A stretch of DNA of 44,645 bases, taken from assembly GCA_964398215.1 (NCBI GenBank), contig CAYNNP010000025.1, positions 1 through 44,645 of the forward strand, read 5' to 3'. The notes below the pieces were generated by a model, which was not told where the DNA came from, ran no database searches, and was given only the letters and a program-made list of their open reading frames with translations. Position numbers and translations under genes: made by a program. How positions within the stretch are numbered: position 1 is the stretch's first letter; every line of letters starts with the position of its first letter. This document shows positions 29,441 to 37,689 of this stretch, in pieces. The DNA comes from CAYNNP01 sp964398215 (GTDB lineage Bacteria; Planctomycetota; Planctomycetia; Pirellulales; Pirellulaceae).

Positions 29441-30288
29441 CTCTCCGAATCGAATCGTTTCACCGAAAGTACAAATCGTACAATTCGAAAATCAACATTT
29501 GTATCGTGATCTGCGTGATCTGTTTGTCATTCGTTAGTACCAGACAGGTTAACGCAAATAATGAATCGCCATCGGCCAACTCACTGGGTGATTCGCGGTG
29601 GTATGACGCTGAAAAAGGGGCGGTACTGCCAGTCGTGATTCGCGAGGCAACCGACGACTCGGTGAATCGTGGTAGTCGCTGGTTGCCCAAACCGAAAAAA
29701 CTCACCAAACCCAAATCTACAGGGACCACAACCGGCGGCGGGACAACTGGCACAACAACGGGTAATCTGTCGCTGGGGAACATCTTTGCGTGGATTCTAA
29801 TTGTTGTCATCATTGCGGTCATCGTTTTTGGACTCGTTTACACGTTTCAAAAAGCAGACATTGATTTTGGAGAAACCAAGAACGTTGTGTCGCAACCGGG
29901 CACTCCCGATCAACAAACATTGGACAGAATCGCTGAACTGCCCGCCGAATTACGCCGCACAGATGTCAACCTGCGCAGCGAAGCCCTGCGTTTGATGCAA
30001 GCTGGACAGCTAGACCAAGCCATCGTGTTGCTATTTGGGCACCAACTGTTGATGCTGGATCGAGCGGGGGCGATTCGATTGAATCGCGGCAAAACGAACG
30101 GACGCTACGTTCGCGAATGCAAAGGGCATGATGTCGAGATGGCACCGATCTTGCGTGAAACGGCAACCTATTTCGAGCGATCCTATTTTGGTCGCCACGA
30201 GATCGAAAACTCAGAGTTCCAGCGACTGTGGGCTGCAAACGAACGCCTTGAGAATCTGCTGGTGAAACGACAAGAGGTGGCAGCGTGA
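29437..30288 (+). CDS. DUF4129 protein with signal peptide and one membrane helix
   Basis: 283 residues. The N-terminus has a basic region and a hydrophobic core (INICIVICVICLSF), so it is a signal peptide or anchor. A Gly/Thr-rich linker (TTTGGGTTGTTTGN) precedes a membrane helix at about 113-136. The C-terminal domain, PAELRRTDVNLRSEALRLMQAG followed by AIRLNRGKTNGRYVREC, matches DUF4129, which in other proteins is the tail of TgpA-like transglutaminases. Here it is a separate protein, while the TgpA-like protein of the divergent operon has its own tail. It starts in a 4-base overlap and ends with GTGA overlap to the next gene. Confidence 0.85.
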   Translation: MTLRIESFHRKYKSYNSKINICIVICVICLSFVSTRQVNANNESPSANSLGDSRWYDAEKGAVLPVVIREATDDSVNRGSRWLPKPKKLTKPKSTGTTTGGGTTGTTTGNLSLGNIFAWILIVVIIAVIVFGLVYTFQKADIDFGETKNVVSQPGTPDQQTLDRIAELPAELRRTDVNLRSEALRLMQAGQLDQAIVLLFGHQLLMLDRAGAIRLNRGKTNGRYVRECKGHDVEMAPILRETATYFERSYFGRHEIENSEFQRLWAANERLENLLVKRQEVAA

Positions 30289-31646
30289 ACCGAATCAGAA
30301 AACACCACGGTTTGCTTTTGGTAGCCATGTTGCTAGTGGCCGTTGTTGGCTGTGGTGAATCCACCACATTTGAAAATCGATACGGGGCTTCCTCAGGAGC
30401 ATCCGGGCGAACCAGCTTGAATGGATTTTCGGCGTTTCGATCGACGTTTGAAAACGCCGGTTATTCTTCGCGTGAACTGCGACGCCTAACGTCTCGTGCA
30501 CAACGCACGGATGTTATTGTCTTGATCCCAACCGGGCCTTTTGCGTTCACGCAGGAAGTCAAAAGCTGGCTTGATCGCTGGCTTAAGCGAGGCGATAAAA
30601 CTCTGGTCTACATCATCCCCGATAGTGGCAACGAAAGAGAATACTGGGCCGATGCGGTCGCCCTTGCCCCGCCGAATCTTCGACTGGAATACAGGCGGCG
30701 CATGGCCCAAGCGATGAACGACCAAACCGTTTGGCGCAACAATCGAAACGATTTGGCTGCCAATGGATGGTTCACCGCAAAACCAAATGTCACCAACACA
30801 GAAACGAATCGCATTTCCGGTGAATGGGCAGACGAATTCGCCGGCATCGAATCCGATTCGGCTGACAAACTACAAACGGAATACATCGTCGTCACAGCGG
30901 AAACCCCGAAAGCTCGCACTGCCAACTCGTATCTCCAGGCTCCAACGGGCCCCAATTCGCCAAGCACCTATATCTTTGCTGAAGCTTATCGTCCAGACCG
31001 CGGTTGTGTTGCAAAACCGCTGCTGTCCAATTCCGATGGCGACGCAATTGTTGCTCAAGCGAGCGCTGACAAATGGAAAAAGTCAAAGATCATTGTGGTG
31101 GGCGGTGGATCCCTGTTGACCAACTACGCGTTCACGGATCCATTTCGCAGAAAGCTTGCGGATAAAATTGTTGAATCCTCCAACAGTACACAACAAGACG
31201 ACGACAGAACCGTTGGCTTTCTAACAGCACAAAGCCCGTATGTCCCCGTGAGCGATGCAACGAGCCAGGCTTCCAAATCATCGGGGATGGAACTGTTGAT
31301 GGTCTGGCCTATAAGCTTGGTGACGATCCATGCAGCAATACTGGGCGTCGTTTTCTGCATGATAATCTTTCCGTTGTTTGGTCGGCCTAAAAAGCTAGCG
31401 ACCAAATCAACCGGGAACTTTGGAGACCATTTGGATGCCGTCGCGTCTTTGCTAAAAAAGACCAATGACGCACGGTATGCTCGAAAGAAAATCAGCGACT
31501 ATTTCCGACGGATTCGCGGTGAATCGACAGGTCGGTGGGTAATCGATGAACAATCGAATTTGGCTTCGACACCGAAACCGATTCGCACAACCAAGCCAAC
31601 TAATACCACAATCAATTCCGCAGCAAGCGAGGGATCCGTTGAGTAG
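30285..31646 (+). CDS. DUF4350 lipoprotein-like membrane protein
   Basis: 453 residues from a GTG in a GTGA overlap. The N-terminal hydrophobic stretch ends in a lipobox-like VVGC at about 20-23, so it may be lipid-anchored. The DUF4350 region has SRELRRLTSRAQRTDVIVL near 65-83 and SWLDRWLKRGDKTLVYIIPD near 90-110, the latter a glutamine amidotransferase-like fold segment. A membrane helix lies near 340-365 (VTIHAAILGVVFCMIIFPLFG), with a cytoplasmic, Thr/Asn-rich tail. The stop lies 5 bases inside the MoxR start. The family is a standard companion of DUF4129 and MoxR genes; the function is unknown. Confidence 0.85.
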   Translation: MNRIRKHHGLLLVAMLLVAVVGCGESTTFENRYGASSGASGRTSLNGFSAFRSTFENAGYSSRELRRLTSRAQRTDVIVLIPTGPFAFTQEVKSWLDRWLKRGDKTLVYIIPDSGNEREYWADAVALAPPNLRLEYRRRMAQAMNDQTVWRNNRNDLAANGWFTAKPNVTNTETNRISGEWADEFAGIESDSADKLQTEYIVVTAETPKARTANSYLQAPTGPNSPSTYIFAEAYRPDRGCVAKPLLSNSDGDAIVAQASADKWKKSKIIVVGGGSLLTNYAFTDPFRRKLADKIVESSNSTQQDDDRTVGFLTAQSPYVPVSDATSQASKSSGMELLMVWPISLVTIHAAILGVVFCMIIFPLFGRPKKLATKSTGNFGDHLDAVASLLKKTNDARYARKKISDYFRRIRGESTGRWVIDEQSNLASTPKPIRTTKPTNTTINSAASEGSVE

Positions 31647-32673
31647 TGTGCCACAACCGCCTGAACCGCCACCAAGTGGCGTGCCAAGTGCCAGTCCGCA
31701 GTTAAAAATGTCTCCCAAATTCGCGCCGATCAAAAATGTCTTCGAACAGGTTTGCGCCGAAGTCGGCAAGCTATTTGTCGGTCAAGACGAATTGGTGATG
31801 GGAACGATGACCGCACTGTTTTCAGGTGGGCACGTGTTAATCGAGTCCGTGCCAGGGTTGGGCAAGACGCTGTTTGTCCGCACGCTTGGTAAAGTGCTCG
31901 GATGCGACTTTGGTCGAATTCAGTTTACCGCTGACCTGATGCCATCGGATATCACAGGCGCACCTGTCTTCGATATGCAACAGAATGAGTTTCGATTTCG
32001 CCCAGGCCCTGTGTTCACTCAGTTTCTGCTGGCCGACGAAATCAACCGTTCGCCCGCAAAGACTCATGCGGCACTTTTGGAAATCATGCAGGAGTATCGC
32101 GTAACGGTTGATGGAACCAGCCACCAAGTGCCCAGACCGTTCCTGGTCTTGGCGACACAAAACCCACTGGAAAGTGAAGGCACGTACAATTTGCCCGAAG
32201 CGCAGCTTGACCGTTTCATGTTCAAGTTACGTGTCGACTATCCCGGCGAACAACAAGAAGCCGAGATCCTGAAACTGCACAGTAAACAGGTTGATTTGAA
32301 CCAGCGTCTGCGGGACGACGTTCGCGCGCTAACGAACCCTGATTCAGTGATGAGTGCGATCACGCTTTGCGGAACCGTTCTGGTCGAAGACAATTTGGTT
32401 GAATACATCAACAAAATCGTGCGCGCGACCAGAGGGTGGCCTGCCTTTCACATTGGTGCGTCACCGCGTGCGGGTCTCGCTTTGATGCAGTCAGCTAGAA
32501 CTCTGGCCGCATTCAGTGGTCGCGACTACGCGATTCCAGACGATGTAGTCGAAATCACGATCCCAGCCTTACGTCACCGGGTTCAACTAACGGCCGAAGC
32601 AGAGATCGAGGGTCGCAGTATCGATGAAGAACTTCGGTCACTGATCCAAGCAATCGAAGTACCACGCGATTAA
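31639..32673 (+). CDS. MoxR-family AAA+ ATPase
   Basis: ATPase of the MoxR class, thought to act as chaperone for membrane or metal-enzyme complexes. I propose the TTG at 31639, which overlaps the preceding stop and has GAGGGA 4 bases before; GTG 31648 and ATG 31708 are alternatives. The length is 344 residues. Walker A is SVPGLGKT near 69-76 and Walker B LLADEINRS near 128-136, followed by PAKTHAALLEIMQE, the sensor NPLESEGTYNLPEAQLDRF and the C-terminal lid with GASPRAGLALMQSAR. It is the last gene of the plus operon. Its DUF58 and TgpA partners lie in the divergent arm, an arrangement that differs from the common MoxR-DUF58-TgpA order. Confidence 0.93.
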   Translation: MSSVPQPPEPPPSGVPSASPQLKMSPKFAPIKNVFEQVCAEVGKLFVGQDELVMGTMTALFSGGHVLIESVPGLGKTLFVRTLGKVLGCDFGRIQFTADLMPSDITGAPVFDMQQNEFRFRPGPVFTQFLLADEINRSPAKTHAALLEIMQEYRVTVDGTSHQVPRPFLVLATQNPLESEGTYNLPEAQLDRFMFKLRVDYPGEQQEAEILKLHSKQVDLNQRLRDDVRALTNPDSVMSAITLCGTVLVEDNLVEYINKIVRATRGWPAFHIGASPRAGLALMQSARTLAAFSGRDYAIPDDVVEITIPALRHRVQLTAEAEIEGRSIDEELRSLIQAIEVPRD

Positions 32674-32700
32674 CGACGCTTCTACAAAAACGTATCGAAT

Positions 32701-33189
32701 ATGGTTGACGAAAATATCCTTGACTTGATTCAGACACAAAAGAGTCTTTTTCTGGCGACGCTTGATCCGCAGGGAATGCCATTTGCCAGCACGACGCCGT
32801 TCGCGGTCACGGCGGACGGATCACAGTTCATCGTACTGCTTAGCGACTTGTCGGCGCATGGATTGCATCTGATGGAAAACCCAGTCGCTTCCGTTTTGAT
32901 CTGCCGCGACGAAGCGAACACATCGCAGCTGTTCGCGCGCAATCGCATGCAGCTGTCTGTCACAGCCCAGCATGTCACAGACTTGGACCAACGATCAAAC
33001 TTGATGTCCATCATGCAGTCGCGACACGGCGCGGTGATTGAAATGCTATCGAGCCTGCCGGATTTCCGACTCTTCCTACTTCAACCGAACCAGGCTCGAT
33101 ACGTCGAAGGATTCGGTAAAGCATTTACAAAGTCATCTTTCGAATCAATGCAAGCGATCCACGAAGGCTTCACCGCTCGGTCTTCGTAA
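32701..33189 (+). CDS. HugZ/HutZ-like pyridoxamine-5'-phosphate-oxidase-fold protein
   Basis: 162 residues with the split-barrel pattern: SLFLATLDPQGMPFASTTPF, then ILLSDL-like VLLSDLSAHGLHL, CRDEANTSQLFARNRMQLS, and at the end FGKAF in the context YVEGFGKAF. These match HugZ/HutZ proteins involved in heme use. Those proteins are usually about 175-250 residues, so this one lacks any extra C-terminal extension. A C-terminal His (QAIHEG) could be the axial ligand, but that is unproven. It starts 27 bases after MoxR and is convergent with the TPR gene. No heme-uptake genes are nearby. It could bind heme or flavin. Confidence 0.8.
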   Translation: MVDENILDLIQTQKSLFLATLDPQGMPFASTTPFAVTADGSQFIVLLSDLSAHGLHLMENPVASVLICRDEANTSQLFARNRMQLSVTAQHVTDLDQRSNLMSIMQSRHGAVIEMLSSLPDFRLFLLQPNQARYVEGFGKAFTKSSFESMQAIHEGFTARSS

Positions 33190-33217
33190 ATTAGAAATTC
33201 ACTGCACCGAAAATCGA

Positions 33218-34900
33218 TCAATTGTCCTTGGAACCACCCAAGGTTACCGACAGTTTGTACTTGTTTTGCAAATGTGCATGAGCAGTGCTGGCGTGTCGAT
33301 CTTTTGGAAACAACTTGCACACCTGCTTGAACGCTGCAATCGCCTTGTCTTTCTTGCCAGCCTGCTCAAACGTGTAACCGACTTGCAACAGCGACCATGG
33401 GGCCAACGCCTTGTGACCACCGGCAATCTGTTTATACATCACGACTGCTTCGTCGTACTGTTTTAGATGCCGGCTGCACGCGGCCATTTCACGGTAGTTG
33501 TCAGGAAATCGATCGCTCTGCCGGTAGAACCCGATTGCTTCTTTCCATTTTCCAGCCTCACGGTAGGTGGTCGCAATTGCCCACAACCATGTAGCACTGT
33601 TTTCAATGTCTTCCGTCATCAATTCTTGATACACGGCAACCGCTTCAACGTACTTTTTGAATTCTCGGTACGTTTTGCCACTCTCGGCTTTCCAACGCGT
33701 CGGCTTGTCTTCGTCCACAGAAGCAAGCTTGTTGTAAGTCGAGATCGCTGATTCCAATTTCTTTTCTGCTCGGTACGTCATCGCGATCTTGGACAGTCCC
33801 ACGATTTCGTCCTTGAACTTGCGATAGACGGTTCTTGCCGCATCGTATTTTTCTTTCGACTCGTGCCAAGCTCCGATTTTTCCTAGCAACTCATCGTCGG
33901 TTCCAAACTTCTTGGCCATGTCGTTATAGACCGCGAGGACTTTTTCGTCACGTTTCGCATTCGATTCCACACTCGCCACCAAATACCAAATCGACTTCGC
34001 AGACGCTTGCCCCGTTTCGGACGTTTGGTCATCAGGAAGCTGTTCTTTTAGATAGGCAATCAACTGGTCGGCCAATCGGTGACCTTTGGACTGCGACTCG
34101 TCCTTCGCGACAAGCTGCCGGAGCGTGCCGGTTGCCCGCTGGACGACTTGTTCGCTGAGCTGGTTTTCAGCATAAGTCGTATCCAGCGCCTTGACCGCTT
34201 GGTCCAATCGACCTTCCGCAAGCAAGTAACTTGCTAGACGAACGGACGCATCAATGCAATGGTTCTTGGTACTGCGCAGGCGAGGAGCGTCGAAAGTCAG
34301 TTTGTGCCAGTACTTTACTTGTGCATCGACATCTTTCTCAACGCCAGCGATATCGGCCAGCGCAACCAAACTGTAGGTGCTCGCGATGTGCTTTGCGTTC
34401 TGCTGGACCACCTTTGCGAGGGCAGGTTTTGCCTTTTTCGTTTGGCCAATGTCCTTGAGCGTTTTGCCGATGTAGTAGCCGGCCGCGAGCGCCTCTTCGG
34501 AATCCGGCCAATAATCGATGACAGATCGAAACCCATCGTCGATCGCCGTGTTTTGCTTGCGAAGATTCACACTACAGAGGCTCCATTTAAGCAGCGCGTA
34601 CGGCGCCCCATCGCTTGCCTCATATAGATTCAGATACTTGTCGTATTCCGCAGCCGCGACCGTCCAATTTTTTTCGCGATAGTACTTTTCGGCAATTTGC
34701 ATTTGATGCCGTTCGACTTCACGCAACTTAGCCCAACGTTCAAGCGACATTTCATCCAGCGCATGCTGTTTCTTTTGAGCAAGCACAGGGTTCGCACACG
34801 CAACGACCAACAACACGGTACCCACCAGCCGCTTTATCGACGGTGAAAAGCTGCGGCGCATGTGATGCGGTTCAGAATCCAAATTCAGTTTGTCATTCAT
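33218..34900 (-). CDS. Secreted tetratricopeptide-repeat protein
   Basis: 560 residues from ATG 34900, which lies 8 bases after the DUF4159 stop with AGGAG about 12 bases upstream; ATG 34861 would begin directly at the signal peptide (MRRSFSPSIKRLVGTVLLVV). The signal ends near PVLA-QK. The rest is helical with many TPR-type units, for example WTVAAAEYDKYLNLY, SWLDQAVKALDTTY-like stretches and in the C-terminal third KKYVEAVAVYQELM, GKWKEAIGFYRQSD and QYDEAVVMYKQIAG. The protein should be periplasmic and bind other proteins. It is the last gene of the ExbB-ExbD-DUF4159 operon, and similar TPR genes follow such operons elsewhere, so it may be the periplasmic effector of the motor. Confidence 0.88.
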   Translation of the reverse strand: MNDKLNLDSEPHHMRRSFSPSIKRLVGTVLLVVACANPVLAQKKQHALDEMSLERWAKLREVERHQMQIAEKYYREKNWTVAAAEYDKYLNLYEASDGAPYALLKWSLCSVNLRKQNTAIDDGFRSVIDYWPDSEEALAAGYYIGKTLKDIGQTKKAKPALAKVVQQNAKHIASTYSLVALADIAGVEKDVDAQVKYWHKLTFDAPRLRSTKNHCIDASVRLASYLLAEGRLDQAVKALDTTYAENQLSEQVVQRATGTLRQLVAKDESQSKGHRLADQLIAYLKEQLPDDQTSETGQASAKSIWYLVASVESNAKRDEKVLAVYNDMAKKFGTDDELLGKIGAWHESKEKYDAARTVYRKFKDEIVGLSKIAMTYRAEKKLESAISTYNKLASVDEDKPTRWKAESGKTYREFKKYVEAVAVYQELMTEDIENSATWLWAIATTYREAGKWKEAIGFYRQSDRFPDNYREMAACSRHLKQYDEAVVMYKQIAGGHKALAPWSLLQVGYTFEQAGKKDKAIAAFKQVCKLFPKDRHASTAHAHLQNKYKLSVTLGGSKDN

Positions 34901-34908
34901 CTGGTCGC

Positions 34909-36420
34909 TCACTCCTGTTTTCTCGCTTCCAACCATTTTGCATACTCCGAGTGTGCATAGAACAAGACATTGGTGCCCAGCCGATAGCATGACTCCCAAA
35001 TATCCGCTTTGACGCCAGCGTGTCCGTCGGCCCAAGCGTCGCCAATGTCACCTGGATGATAGTAGGCGACCCAGCGGCCATCTTTGTACCAACCCAACGC
35101 CTCTTTGCCACCATGAGGTGCCACGTACGGCAAGTAGGGAATTTGATACGGGACACGATGAATGATATCGTCCAGCGGAACCGGGACGGGGCGCACGTCG
35201 GGCAAAACACGATTCATCAGCGCAATGAATTGATTGTGAAAGTGCCGACTGCCACCGTTGTCGCAAAACAGCATCCCATGCTTATCGCCCAAGTACTCTT
35301 TTAAAGTTTTGATTTCTGAATTTGAAACCGAAATGTTCTGCTGCCCCGTCATGTAAACAACCGGCGGACTCTTACCGATGGGAAAGTTGTCCAGTTGGCT
35401 GATTCGACGTGACTCGGTCCGCTCGCCGACTTTGTGCTGCGTCCTGATCCCGTACTCGATCAGCATATTCATGTCGCCACCGATGCCGTAATCCTGGTCC
35501 CAGTCGCCACCGGTATACTCCAAGCGGATGAAGCGGACTTTCCCGCGAAACGTTCCGCCAGCAAACCCAGACCCTTTGCCCTCGCCGTAACCAACGGTGT
35601 AAGCGTGCTCGGTTATCTCCATCAGTTTGAGCTGAACCTCGTCGATCGGAGGAACTTCAAAACTAATCGCGCTCAGTGGGTTGATCACAAACTTTTTGCG
35701 AATCACTTTCTTGATTTTGACGACCTGTGCAAGCTGCTTTTGCTCGCCACCGCCTGCGGGCATTTCGTAGATTTCGCGACATCCATTTAATTGCGAAAAC
35801 AGCAACCCAATGATCAAAAACGAAAAGCTGTAGGAAACCAATGCCAACAAGCTCTGATCCAATTTTCGGCTGCGATTCCCGTACGGCCAGTCGCTTGTGT
35901 CACGCGGCGACCAAACCGTGCGCAACAATCGTCGCAGCTTCGCCCTCCCCCAATCGATGCCGTAATACCACGACCGGAGGTCGAGTGGGTGCCAAGCAGC
36001 GTCCTTGGTCATCGCAAGGTTTCGCCGACTGAATCGAATTGAATTTCGATCCACGTACCACACGACCCACAGCAACCCGATTGAAAATAGCACGACAGTC
36101 CCCCATCGGGCGACTCCCGCGCGCAAGCTGGACGCGTAAAACCAATCCAGCAAAAACAGAGTTAGCTGCCACAGCAAGACGTAGCCAACCGACGCCACGA
36201 TCCATTTCTGCGCTGCAATAGGTTTCTCGGTCGTGATGGTTTTGCGCCACCAGTAAACCAGAAACGGAACTGCACTGGCGAATACAACTAGCAGCAACCA
36301 CTGCGGAACGAATTGAGTCGTGCGCAGGTCCAGCAAGCAAAGCGTCCACAACGCAAAGTACCCGGCAGTCCACTTCATAGGACCATCGAGCTCTCGAAAC
36401 TGTTGCAGTGACAGTCTCAC
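34909..36420 (-). CDS. Membrane-anchored DUF4159 protein
   Basis: 503 residues from a GTG that overlaps the stop of the preceding gene (GTGA). The N-terminal ~120 residues contain about four helices (ALWTLCLLDLR..., LVVFASAVPFLVYWW, ASVGYVLLWQLTLFLL, TVVLFSIGLLWVVWYV). A basic stretch and another helix (SYSFSFLIIGLLFSQL near 195-210) follow. The DUF4159 domain fills the last ~230 residues (FIRLEYTGGDWDQDYGIGGDMNML, then VVYMTGQQNISVSNSEIKTL and GMLFCDNGGSRHFHNQF). DUF4159 has a glutamine-amidotransferase-like fold and its role is unknown. It is coupled to the small TM gene upstream and the TPR gene downstream. Confidence 0.88.
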   Translation of the reverse strand: MRLSLQQFRELDGPMKWTAGYFALWTLCLLDLRTTQFVPQWLLLVVFASAVPFLVYWWRKTITTEKPIAAQKWIVASVGYVLLWQLTLFLLDWFYASSLRAGVARWGTVVLFSIGLLWVVWYVDRNSIRFSRRNLAMTKDAAWHPLDLRSWYYGIDWGRAKLRRLLRTVWSPRDTSDWPYGNRSRKLDQSLLALVSYSFSFLIIGLLFSQLNGCREIYEMPAGGGEQKQLAQVVKIKKVIRKKFVINPLSAISFEVPPIDEVQLKLMEITEHAYTVGYGEGKGSGFAGGTFRGKVRFIRLEYTGGDWDQDYGIGGDMNMLIEYGIRTQHKVGERTESRRISQLDNFPIGKSPPVVYMTGQQNISVSNSEIKTLKEYLGDKHGMLFCDNGGSRHFHNQFIALMNRVLPDVRPVPVPLDDIIHRVPYQIPYLPYVAPHGGKEALGWYKDGRWVAYYHPGDIGDAWADGHAGVKADIWESCYRLGTNVLFYAHSEYAKWLEARKQE

Positions 36421-36830
36421 TCAATCCCCTTCAAAAGATCATCCAGCCGGTTCTTAAGTTCGTCTTCGTTCGAATCAGGATCTTTCGTTTCGCCGATCCC
36501 CATCTTCTGAACAGCCTTTTCGGTGTCCGATTTTGGTTCCACGGTTTCGGCTGGAGCTGAATTGTCGGTACTCGTCGTCGGTTGCTGGTTGTCAACCGGA
36601 TCACTTCCCGCGGCTTCCTGAACCTCCGCTGCTTCGGCGGCTCGTTCTGGTGGCCCACTGATCACAAAAACCGCGATCGTCATCAGTAGAACCAACCCGA
36701 GTGTTCCGACAGCGGCAGCAACGATGCTGCCAGTCAAGCTACTGGTTGCGGCGGGCCCCATCGCTTTTTCAGGATCAGGCAACTTCAATTCGGTGACCAG
36801 TCGCCGAATCTTCTCTGCTTTGGTATTCAT
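36417..36830 (-). CDS. Small single-TM protein between ExbD and DUF4159
   Basis: 137 residues. A short cytoplasmic N-terminus (MNTKAEKIRRLVTELKLPDP) precedes one helix at about 33-58 (SIVAAAVGTLGLVLLMTIAVFVI), and an acidic Pro/Thr/Glu-rich tail follows. The composition resembles a TonB-like or GltJ/linker protein but no TonB C-terminal domain is present. I recognise no family. It overlaps both neighbours by 4 bases, so it is translated in a coupled chain with ExbD and DUF4159 and is likely a fixed part of the complex. Confidence 0.75.
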   Translation of the reverse strand: MNTKAEKIRRLVTELKLPDPEKAMGPAATSSLTGSIVAAAVGTLGLVLLMTIAVFVISGPPERAAEAAEVQEAAGSDPVDNQQPTTSTDNSAPAETVEPKSDTEKAVQKMGIGETKDPDSNEDELKNRLDDLLKGIE

Positions 36831-37234
36831 CGTTTCCGTTTCTCTTCTAAGACGTGCAACAGAGTCCCTCCGGCCTCGCTGATCGCTTCGATCACCGGTT
36901 CGAAATGGTTTGCAGTTGCCTTGTTGTGTACCTTCAATAATACCGTTCGATCTGCGGCGGGCGCGTCCCCCAAGATCTCGTTGATTCGGCTTGCTAGTCC
37001 AGCGATCCCAATCTGTTGTCCGTTGATGTAGTAGTCATTTTCAACATCGATCACGACGCTAACTTTTGATGGACCTGCTTGGGTGACTTTTGCCGCGTCC
37101 GCAGGCTCCCAGCGCACATGGCTATCGTCGGTAGCACGCGCCAGGATGACAAAAAAGATCAGCAAATTAAACGCAATGTCACCCATCGCCATGCTGGGCA
37201 CATTCGCTTGAACTCTTTTGCGTGGTGTCTTCAT
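36827..37234 (-). CDS. ExbD/TolR-family protein (second copy)
   Basis: 135 residues. A basic N-terminus is followed by one membrane helix MGDIAFNLLIFFVILA (about 17-33), with the Asp at residue 19 matching the proton-carrying Asp of ExbD/TolR. A periplasmic domain follows (SVVIDVENDYYINGQQIG, DRTVLLKVHNKA, FEPVIEAISEAGG). The length is typical. Two such proteins in a row, both with the Asp, fit a heteromeric stator. The ATG of the next gene overlaps this stop. The gene starts 21 bases after the first ExbD copy. Confidence 0.9.
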   Translation of the reverse strand: MKTPRKRVQANVPSMAMGDIAFNLLIFFVILARATDDSHVRWEPADAAKVTQAGPSKVSVVIDVENDYYINGQQIGIAGLASRINEILGDAPAADRTVLLKVHNKATANHFEPVIEAISEAGGTLLHVLEEKRKR

Positions 37235-37255
37235 TGATTTAGGTCAACCAAAATT

Positions 37256-37684
37256 TTACTGTACCTGTACGGTCTGCACTTCTTCACGCTGAATGGTCAC
37301 CAAACCACCAGACTCTTCGATCATGCCTGTCACGGTTATCCAGTGGTGATACGGTGTATCCAGCTTGCTCTTCACGATCACAATCTTGTCTTCCGGCCTT
37401 GGTTTGCCTTTTAGCATTGTGGTCAATCGCGGCACCAGTTCCTTGATTCGTACGGCATCACCGTTCAGTGACACTGCAGCCTCGTTACTAGTCAGCGCGA
37501 CCTCGATATTTTGAACCTCTTCCTTTTGTTGATTCTCTTCGCTGCGCGGGATCTCTTGCTGCCGACCGCTGTCAGGCTGAACCGACGCGCACACCAAAAA
37601 GAACACGATCAAATTGAACGCGATATCTCCTGTCGCGCCGGACGGCGGTTCAACAAGCAGTTTGGTTGTACGGCGAAAACCCAC
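37256..37684 (-). CDS. ExbD/TolR-family protein (first copy)
   Basis: 142 residues. The helix TGDIAFNLIVFFLVCASV at about 18-36 has the conserved Asp at residue 20. The acidic stretch after the helix (GRQQEIPRSEENQQKEEVQ) leads to a periplasmic domain with AVSLNGDAVRIKELVP and KIVIVKSKLDTPYHHW. It begins 5 bases after the ExbB-like stop. The two copies differ in most residues outside the helix, so the duplication is old. A role in transmitting ion flow through ExbB to envelope work is known for the family; the target here is unknown. Confidence 0.9.
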   Translation of the reverse strand: MGFRRTTKLLVEPPSGATGDIAFNLIVFFLVCASVQPDSGRQQEIPRSEENQQKEEVQNIEVALTSNEAAVSLNGDAVRIKELVPRLTTMLKGKPRPEDKIVIVKSKLDTPYHHWITVTGMIEESGGLVTIQREEVQTVQVQ

Positions 37685-37689
37685 TGAAG

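Noticed and set aside
29490..29530. 'gatctgcgtgatctg' text at the start of the DUF4129 gene, resembling a degenerate intergenic repeat
   Set aside because: It encodes the hydrophobic core of the signal peptide in frame. There are too few units to call it a repeat.
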